Shown here in pieces: positions 1 through 5,006 of a DNA stretch of 5,006 nucleotides. Position numbers and translations under genes: made by a program. How positions within the stretch are numbered: position 1 is the first letter of the stretch; each line of letters starts with the position of its first letter. The notes beneath the pieces were generated by a model, which made no database searches, was not told the origin of the DNA, and saw only the letters and a program-made list of their open reading frames with translations. The DNA comes from Candidatus Neomicrothrix sp. UBA2110 (GTDB lineage: Bacteria > Actinomycetota > Acidimicrobiia > Acidimicrobiales > Poriferisodalaceae), in the NCBI GenBank assembly GCA_002331465.1, contig DCYM01000257.1, positions 2,897-7,902 on the forward strand, read 5' to 3'.

Positions 1-1358
1 CGGATGGGGTTCTCGGGGTTGTTCGGTTCTGCAAGTAACAGCCCCGCCCGCGGATCCTGTTGAAAGATTTCGTTCGGTGGGATGTCTTGGCGTTCCTGGA
101 ACTCAATTGTGATGTGTTCGAACCCACGGTCGCGTAGTTGTTGTTCCGCTTCTTCCCAGTTGAGACCAATAACAGCCGGCACTCTAAGACGAGTGGTTTC
201 TTCCTGGGTAACTTGAGTCTTGCCGTCTCCGCCGCTTGGATCGAAGCCGTTGATCAACAGGTATACCAATCCTGCTACCACGATCAGTAGCACGACGAGC
301 ACAGTGACCCATATACGGGTTTTGTCCGGTGGCTGAGTGCTCGTAGCAGGTGAGTTTGCTGTCGCCTTTGGTGATGTGTCTGGTGGGCCTGCAGATGGAA
401 CGGTGCTTTGCGGAGATGGCCGAGTGCCGGGAGATGGGGTCAGGTGTGTTTGAGCAGTTGTTGCTTGGACCGTCCCGCCCTGCTGCATGGCGAGTACCTG
501 TTGTCCGGTACGAAAGCGACGTAAATCGCCTCGCAGATCGTCGGCTGATGCGTAACGGTGATCTGGATCCTTGGTCAGGCCGAAGAGACAAATTGCTTCT
601 AACGCTGGGGGCACATCACCGTTAAATTGGGAAGGAGCGGTGGGTGCTTCCTGCACATGCTTATAGGCGATCGATACTGGGGTATCGCCGGTAAAAGGCG
701 GGCCTGCCGTGAGCATCTCATAGAGGACTACTGAAAGTGAGTAGACGTCACTTCTGGGGTCGGCGGGCTGTCCTTGAGCCTGTTCAGGAGAGAGATAGGT
801 GGCGGTGCCCATCACTGATCCGGTCTGAGTCAAGTTATCTGCGGTGTTGCCTGTGAGTGCGCGGGCGATACCAAAATCAGTAACTTTTACCTGCCCAGCT
901 GTGGTGACGAGTACGTTGCCCGGTTTAACGTCGCGATGTACAACTCCGTTGCGGTGCGCGAATGCCAGCGCGGCTGCGATGTCGATAGCAATGTCGGCTG
1001 CGCGGTCTGGATGCAGCGGGCCTTCAGCTCTGATGATTTCAGCGAGGCTTCGACCCTCCACATATTCCATAACAATGTAGTAAGTGCCTGCTTCTTGACC
1101 CCAGTCGTAGACACCCACCACGTTGGGTTGATTCAAATTGGCCGCTGCTTGTGCTTCGCGTCGGAAACGTTCAACGAATGACGGGTCAGTCGCATATTCA
1201 GGGAATAAAACCTTGACCGCTACTGGTCTATCCAAGAGCTTGTCGCGGGCAAGAAATACCTCGGCCATGCCACCGCGCGCGATGCGTCGATACAACTCGT
1301 ATCGTCCACTGAAAATAGGTCGGTCATCTTCGGGCATAGGTGGTTCTGAGGGGTTCAC
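1..1358 (-). CDS. pknB: PknB-like transmembrane Ser/Thr protein kinase with PASTA domain (3' end cut by window)
   Basis: Membrane Ser/Thr kinase that in Actinobacteria controls peptidoglycan synthesis and division. The frame is open from GTG at 1358 to base 1 (452 residues seen). All kinase elements are visible: Gly-rich loop GGMAEV (29-34), ATP Lys49 in AVKVL, helix-C Glu68, catalytic loop HRDVKPGN (141-148, Asp143), DFG (161-163) and APE-equivalent SPE (190-192). Activation-loop TQT (Thr177 and Thr179) aligns with the two autophosphorylated Thr of mycobacterial PknB. Residue 209 is Ser where the family usually has Gly (YSLGVVLYE). A Pro/Ser/Thr-rich juxtamembrane linker (about 285-347) precedes one transmembrane helix (348-369). 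The external part begins a first PASTA repeat at about 390 (VPAVIGLNWEEAEQQL). The number of repeats is unknown because the gene leaves the window. The start overlaps the pbpA stop as GTGA and has AGAGGG six bases upstream. An ATG at 1337 is possible but has no ribosome site. The kinase looks active. Confidence -1.
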   Translation of the reverse strand, partial: MNPSEPPMPEDDRPIFSGRYELYRRIARGGMAEVFLARDKLLDRPVAVKVLFPEYATDPSFVERFRREAQAAANLNQPNVVGVYDWGQEAGTYYIVMEYVEGRSLAEIIRAEGPLHPDRAADIAIDIAAALAFAHRNGVVHRDVKPGNVLVTTAGQVKVTDFGIARALTGNTADNLTQTGSVMGTATYLSPEQAQGQPADPRSDVYSLSVVLYEMLTAGPPFTGDTPVSIAYKHVQEAPTAPSQFNGDVPPALEAICLFGLTKDPDHRYASADDLRGDLRRFRTGQQVLAMQQGGTVQATTAQTHLTPSPGTRPSPQSTVPSAGPPDTSPKATANSPATSTQPPDKTRIWVTVLVVLLIVVAGLVYLLINGFDPSGGDGKTQVTQEETTRLRVPAVIGLNWEEAEQQLRDRGFEHITIEFQERQDIPPNEIFQQDPRAGLLLAEPNNPENPI

Positions 1359-2803
1359 TGGGTTCCCTCTAAGTTAGGGCTCGGGAGGCGTAATACCGCC
1401 TCAATGATTGAACGTGTAATTCGGGCAACAACAGTTTCGGTGACTTGAGGATCGCTGAGTTCGTCACCCTCTAGCAGTACCGCAATAGCGAGCTCTGGTT
1501 GCGTCACAGGTGCGAATGCAATCGCCCAAGCATGGGGGTGGTCGTTGAATCCTGATTCCAGCATGCCTGCCACCTCAACATCGTCGAGCGCGAGCGCTTG
1601 GGCAGTTCCCCTTTCGACGTTTGCCGCCAACATGGTTTGTAGTCTCAGAGCAGTGTCACTTGTGATGGGTTGACCCAACAGTTCTGGAGCGAATTCGCGG
1701 ATGACAGAACCGTCATGACCTTGTATTTGATGAACGACGCGAGGTCTGATTCGAATCCCATTGTTCGCGATTGTTGCGAATAAGTGGGCTGCATGGAGAG
1801 GAGATAGCTGAACGCCAATACCGGCCGCGACATGTGGAGCCGATAGATCCACTTTGTGGGGTGTTAGAAGCCCCTTCAAATGACTGGCGGTATTGATCGA
1901 GACGCTTTCAGTGAGTCCAAAAATTTTAGATCGATGGCTTAGCTCCGATGTACCGAGATCTACGCCGATGGTTGCCCAACCAGTCCGACAATTGGTGAGC
2001 AGTAGCGAAGTCAAATCACCACCACACGTTACGTTCCGTTTGTTTTTGATGGGTTCTATAGGGGTCTCAGCCAAGATGGTGTTTTTTTGAAGAACCACAA
2101 GGTCTGTGAGGCCCGCTTCAATGGCTGACGCCGCGGTGACCACGGTGAAAATCGCTCCAGCTTCGCTGAGATATGAATCAGCTCTGTTTGTGAGTGGGCG
2201 TTCCTCGTCGAAATTCAAAGCAGCTAAATCGTTCGTCACTGCCACCAAATCATGGGAGGACAGATAGTTGGGATCAAAGTGCGGTGAGCTCCACATCGCC
2301 AAGACCGCACCGCTGGAGGGATCGATCACCACTGCGGCCCCTTGATACCTTCCCAGAGCGGCTCGTGCGACTAACTGCACATCATGTCTCACTAATAATT
2401 CGAGCTGGCCGGTGCGTGCACGGTCAACGAACAAATCACGTTTGTCTTGAATTCGCACCCCGAGGTCATTTCCAGCGAGGAAATCGTTGTGCGTTTGTTC
2501 CAGCCCACTGCCTCCATGTTCCGCTGAAATGAAACCCACGATGTGTGAGTAAAGGGAGCCGTACGGATATTGGCGTAAACGTGGACGTGCTCCGCTTACG
2601 CTCACGGTTTCAGCGATCGTCTCGCCATCTGCTGTTGTAATGGAACCCCTAGGTGCATCAAAAACCATTGTGATTTCGCGCGTATTTTGTACGTGACCTC
2701 GAAGGGTGTCGGCCCGAACCACCTGGATAAGTTCAAGTTGAACAAAAAGCAGAACATAGATGAGCAAGAGCGCCACGCCTATGTGAAGAATGCGCCTCGT
2801 CAT
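1355..2803 (-). CDS. pbpA: PbpA-like class B penicillin-binding protein, predicted catalytically dead (pseudo-transpeptidase)
   Basis: Homologue of actinobacterial PbpA, the PBP2-type transpeptidase that pairs with RodA. The 482 residues are close to the usual family length, with no frameshift or stop. It has a short cytoplasmic tip, one membrane anchor (about 5-29) and a pedestal region (DAPRGS 49-54; YPYGSLYSHIVGF 79-91; GSGLEQTHNDFLAG 98-111). The transpeptidase-like domain runs from about 155 (AAVVIDPSSGAVLAMWSSP 156-174) to the C-terminus. Landmarks flanking the active site are kept: TNRA (205-208), FTVVTAA (219-225), IANNG (345-349), and HAWAIAFAP (424-432). Yet the active site is gone: SxxK reads A217-I-F-T220, SxN reads N271-C-R273, and KTGT reads M414-L-E-S417. 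It should therefore neither cross-link peptidoglycan nor be acylated by beta-lactams. By inference it is a scaffold or allosteric partner of RodA. ATG 2803 overlaps the rodA stop (ATGA). The frame is open to another ATG at 2911, but that would overlap rodA by about 110 bases and add an unrelated basic N-terminus. Family assignment is secure; lack of catalysis is strongly supported by sequence but untested. Confidence -1.
   Translation of the reverse strand: MTRRILHIGVALLLIYVLLFVQLELIQVVRADTLRGHVQNTREITMVFDAPRGSITTADGETIAETVSVSGARPRLRQYPYGSLYSHIVGFISAEHGGSGLEQTHNDFLAGNDLGVRIQDKRDLFVDRARTGQLELLVRHDVQLVARAALGRYQGAAVVIDPSSGAVLAMWSSPHFDPNYLSSHDLVAVTNDLAALNFDEERPLTNRADSYLSEAGAIFTVVTAASAIEAGLTDLVVLQKNTILAETPIEPIKNKRNVTCGGDLTSLLLTNCRTGWATIGVDLGTSELSHRSKIFGLTESVSINTASHLKGLLTPHKVDLSAPHVAAGIGVQLSPLHAAHLFATIANNGIRIRPRVVHQIQGHDGSVIREFAPELLGQPITSDTALRLQTMLAANVERGTAQALALDDVEVAGMLESGFNDHPHAWAIAFAPVTQPELAIAVLLEGDELSDPQVTETVVARITRSIIEAVLRLPSPNLEGTQ
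1365..1370 (-). promoter_or_regulatory. Ribosome binding site of pknB
   Basis: AGAGGG lies six bases before the GTG at 1358, inside the last codons of pbpA. It is the best Shine-Dalgarno match near the gene and decides for the GTG over the downstream ATG at 1337. Confidence -1.
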
Positions 2804-4119
2804 GACTGGCTTCGCGACTTCAACTTGATTTTCGGAAGAACAGCTGTTTGGTCTGCAGCTTCGGGGCCGATTTCGGAGATTCGAAGCAACAGCCCCAACG
2901 CGAGATTCCAAGTAAGGAGAGCGAATCCGTTAATGGAAATGAATGGCAGGGACACCGCGCTAGGAGGCAGGAGACGCAGAGTTGTCGCGATCGATGCCCA
3001 TGCCTGAACTCCCAAAAAGACGGTGACTCCAATAGCGAGGACGCTGTCGAACTCTCTTCTGGCTCTCGTCGCGATACGAAGACCGACTCCTGTTAACAGC
3101 AGATAAGCCGATAAGACAGAGGTTGCTCCGATAAAACCCAGTTCTTCTCCGATTGGTACAAACGCGAAATGGTCTGTCACCCCAGGGACCCAGTCTGCGT
3201 TGCCGGCTCCGGGTCCTGTTCCTGTTAACCCTCCGCCTGCGAGGGCGAACGACGAACGGGTAATGGCGTCTCCCAGCTGGGCGTTCGACCACGGATCGAT
3301 CCAGGCACTTAGCCGGGTCTGGAACTCTGGGAGGGTTCCCGCTGCCAAAACGATCGTGGCAGCAATGGCACCGAAAGAGACGGCGAGGTCCAAGGGCCGA
3401 CCTGCCGCGACCCACCACATCGACATAAATACGACGAATGTGACGATGGCGGATCCAGCGTCATATTGGAAAATCAAAATCGCGGATGTGATCAACCAAC
3501 CCCCAAGAAGGGGAATAAGGCGGGAACGGTCACCTTCGACGTGTTGTGCTTGGCCCAAATATTCTTCTGTGTTTCGAGTGCGGTAATTCGCTAACCAGGA
3601 CGCAAAAAAAATGATCAAGAAGAGCTTCCCGAGTTCTCCGGGGACAATATGGAGTTGTCCCAGATGCAGGGCAAGCGAAATTTCCGAACCACTGGGAGCA
3701 CTTTGGGAAATAAGTGGCAGAAACACAAGCAACACACCTGCGATCCCTAGTGGGGCACGAATCTTTGAGAGTTGATGGGGATTTCGGATACCTATCGTCA
3801 CCGCGATAAAGCCAGCGATCCCTATGAGACTCCACGTAGCTTGGCGTGAAGCGAGACTTGGATCGATTCGCACCATCAACGCGAACCCGAGACCTTGCAG
3901 TAACGCAGCTATTGGAAATAACACTCCGTTAGCTGTGGGGGCTCGCAGCCGCAGCGTTATGTGTGCGATCGTCCACAGAATGAGCAAAGCGACGAGGTAA
4001 GGCACAACACTCCATGTGATCTCTACCTCTTCGCCGACTGCGGCTAGGGCAACGGTTGCGCAGGTGATGAAGGCAGCGAGCAAAAGAAGGGTTAGTTCAA
4101 CTATCCGCTGGTGGTTCAC
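2800..4119 (-). CDS. rodA: RodA/FtsW-family (SEDS) peptidoglycan glycosyltransferase, divergent C-terminal motif
   Basis: Polytopic SEDS protein. The family polymerises lipid II into glycan strands and works with a class B PBP encoded beside it. The 439 residues contain about 12 hydrophobic segments by eye, ending in a short basic cytoplasmic tail. Family landmarks: PGELGK (160-165, usual QPxExxK), QYDAGSA (218-224, usual xxDxGxA), GGLTGTGPGAG (296-306), TDHF (315-318) and GEELG (324-328). Asp316 corresponds to the essential Asp in the large extracellular loop of E. coli RodA/FtsW. The normally near-invariant LPFVSYGGSS reads LPFISINGFA (391-400), and the preceding LPLTG reads LPPSA. Start: GTG 4119 is one base after the pstP stop with GAGGTGA upstream. 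A TTG at 4158 and a GTG at 4131 are in frame but lack a ribosome site. It is called RodA rather than FtsW from its pbpA/pknB neighbours. Whether it is active is uncertain because of the altered motif. Confidence -1.
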   Translation of the reverse strand: MNHQRIVELTLLLLAAFITCATVALAAVGEEVEITWSVVPYLVALLILWTIAHITLRLRAPTANGVLFPIAALLQGLGFALMVRIDPSLASRQATWSLIGIAGFIAVTIGIRNPHQLSKIRAPLGIAGVLLVFLPLISQSAPSGSEISLALHLGQLHIVPGELGKLFLIIFFASWLANYRTRNTEEYLGQAQHVEGDRSRLIPLLGGWLITSAILIFQYDAGSAIVTFVVFMSMWWVAAGRPLDLAVSFGAIAATIVLAAGTLPEFQTRLSAWIDPWSNAQLGDAITRSSFALAGGGLTGTGPGAGNADWVPGVTDHFAFVPIGEELGFIGATSVLSAYLLLTGVGLRIATRARREFDSVLAIGVTVFLGVQAWASIATTLRLLPPSAVSLPFISINGFALLTWNLALGLLLRISEIGPEAADQTAVLPKIKLKSRSQS

Positions 4120-4120
4120 G

Positions 4121-5006
4121 TCAGCCGTCACCTCGAGCGTCGTCGGTAGGGCCGACAAGTCGGGTTCGGAGTTGCACTACGAACGTTCGCGTTTCCGCTA
4201 AATCGGTGAACTGTTTACCAGTGATCAGAGTTCGCTGATCCTGACTATTGAGTTGAGTGACCTGGATGTTTGTCCACTCTTCCAATGTGGGGGCGAACCA
4301 TAAAAGCCCTCCGACTCGACCTTTCTGTATCACCACCTGGTCCGCGACCACCCCGACGTGGTAACCATCGCGGGCATACCATCCGATCGTCGCAAGCATC
4401 GCGGCACTAGCGATCAGTAAAACCATTGAAATGACCACCGCGGCGACGCTTATGCCAACTCGGTCGTTCAACCAGCTTCGTTGCCTCTTGGCAGAACTCG
4501 ATGAGCTCTTGGGTGTTGACTCCAACACGGCAGCAGGAGTAATTGCTTTTGAGGGTGACTCCTCAGATGGAAAAACAATTCGAGCGTGTTCGCCGTCTTC
4601 TCGCTGGACAACCTCTGGGTCGTTTTCGTTGTCAATGTCATCGATCTGGATATCGACGACGAGCGCAGTTGAGTTGTCCCGCCCGCCGTGTTCGTTGGCT
4701 AAACGGACAAGTCGTTTAGCGGTTGCGCTTGGATCCTCATCAGTTGAGAGTTGTTCGGCGATTGCGTTGTCGTCAACTTCGTTCGTTAATCCATCGCTGC
4801 ATAACAAAAACCGGTCGCCAGCGACGGGATCGATCAGCCATTCGTCTATGTCAACCTCAGGATGAACACCTATTGCTCGTGTCAGCATGTTGCGGTATGG
4901 GTGAACAGCTGCGGCTTCTTCGTCAAGTTCCCCCCGCCGCATTAACTCAGCCACATAACTGTGGTCTTCGGTCAGTTGGCTGAGTTGGTTATTTCGATAG
5001 TGATAA
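4121..5006 (-). CDS. pstP: PstP-like PP2C Ser/Thr protein phosphatase, membrane anchored (5' end cut by window)
   Basis: PPM/PP2C metal-dependent phosphatase that reverses phosphorylation by the kinase of the same operon. The frame is open to the right edge; 294 C-terminal residues are seen (window residue 1 at base 5005). The first residues (QLTEDHSYVAELMRRGEL) and HPYRNMLTRAIG are typical of the PstP/Stp1 subfamily. Two metal-binding motifs are present: SDG (Asp at window residue 71) and GGRDNST (Asp at 110). The N-terminal metal motif lies outside the window. An acidic then Ser-rich linker (about 115-165) leads to one membrane helix (about 183-207). After it come about 85 extracytoplasmic residues (GWYARDGYHVGVVADQVVI, then GRVGGLLWFAPTLEEW) that resemble the external tail of mycobacterial and streptomycete PstP. 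A start at GTG 4954 would cut into the conserved TEDHS motif, so it is not the real start. The gene ends one base before rodA. Confidence -1.
   Translation of the reverse strand, partial: YHYRNNQLSQLTEDHSYVAELMRRGELDEEAAAVHPYRNMLTRAIGVHPEVDIDEWLIDPVAGDRFLLCSDGLTNEVDDNAIAEQLSTDEDPSATAKRLVRLANEHGGRDNSTALVVDIQIDDIDNENDPEVVQREDGEHARIVFPSEESPSKAITPAAVLESTPKSSSSSAKRQRSWLNDRVGISVAAVVISMVLLIASAAMLATIGWYARDGYHVGVVADQVVIQKGRVGGLLWFAPTLEEWTNIQVTQLNSQDQRTLITGKQFTDLAETRTFVVQLRTRLVGPTDDARGDG
4128..4134 (-). promoter_or_regulatory. Ribosome binding site of rodA
   Basis: GAGGTGA lies within the last codons of pstP, about 8-11 bases ahead of the GTG at 4119. It favours that start over the TTG at 4158 and the GTG at 4131. 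The spacing is slightly long, so the call is moderate. Confidence -1.

Noticed and set aside
184..591. 135-codon minus-strand open frame rich in Arg/Ser
   Set aside because: It lies in another frame inside the pknB coding region, whose own frame gives a continuous kinase, linker, membrane helix and PASTA sequence.
1355..2803. Reading pbpA as a decaying pseudogene
   Set aside because: The frame is intact, length is normal, the membrane anchor and non-catalytic landmarks are conserved, and coupling to both neighbours is preserved. Pseudoenzyme fits better than pseudogene.
2804..2911. Upstream ATG extending pbpA by 36 residues
   Set aside because: It would overlap rodA by about 110 bases and add a basic, non-hydrophobic leader unlike the family. 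ATG 2803 gives the standard short tip plus membrane anchor and an ATGA junction.
2960..3418. 152-codon minus-strand open frame, Arg-rich
   Set aside because: It is a shadow frame inside rodA; the rodA frame carries the SEDS motifs across the same bases.
4120..4158. TTG start (4158) or GTG start (4131) for rodA
   Set aside because: Neither has a recognisable ribosome site, and both overlap pstP. GTG 4119 is preceded by GAGGTGA and starts right after the pstP stop.
4431..4865. 144-codon plus-strand open frame
   Set aside because: It is antisense to the PP2C/linker/membrane part of pstP; its Ser/Thr-rich translation resembles no family, and no ribosome site was seen.

Overview
The window is one stretch of a four-gene cell-wall growth and signalling operon, read entirely from the minus strand (right to left). 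Both end genes run off the window. Gene content and order (PP2C phosphatase, RodA/FtsW-type SEDS protein, class B penicillin-binding protein, PASTA Ser/Thr kinase) match the pstP-rodA-pbpA-pknB block of Actinobacteria. G+C is intermediate (about half by eye) and codon use is not extreme. That suggests a lower-GC actinobacterial lineage such as an aquatic Acidimicrobiia rather than a mycobacterium or streptomycete. The lineage is an inference; there is no rRNA or other marker here.

Layout, in order of transcription: the C-terminal part of the PstP-like phosphatase (5006-4121, start missing); a RodA-like SEDS membrane protein (4119-2800); a PbpA-like penicillin-binding protein (2803-1355); and a PknB-like PASTA kinase (1358-1, C-terminus missing). 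Junctions are extremely tight: a 1-base gap, then an ATGA overlap, then a GTGA overlap. There is no room for internal terminators, and the four genes should be co-transcribed and translationally coupled. No RNA genes, mobile elements, CRISPR arrays or intergenic stretches are present.

In the known actinobacterial system the kinase senses muropeptides or lipid II through its external PASTA repeats and phosphorylates regulators of peptidoglycan synthesis. PstP removes those phosphates, RodA polymerises glycan from lipid II, and PbpA cross-links it.

The notable departure here is that the PbpA homologue is a full-length, uninterrupted protein that aligns well along its whole length but has lost all three catalytic motifs of a penicillin-binding transpeptidase. 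SxxK reads AIFT, SxN reads NCR, and KTG(T) reads MLES. Its RodA partner keeps the putative catalytic Asp but has a rewritten version of the normally near-invariant SYGGSS motif (SINGFA). The pair looks like a co-diverged SEDS-pseudo-PBP complex, still embedded in an apparently intact kinase/phosphatase operon.
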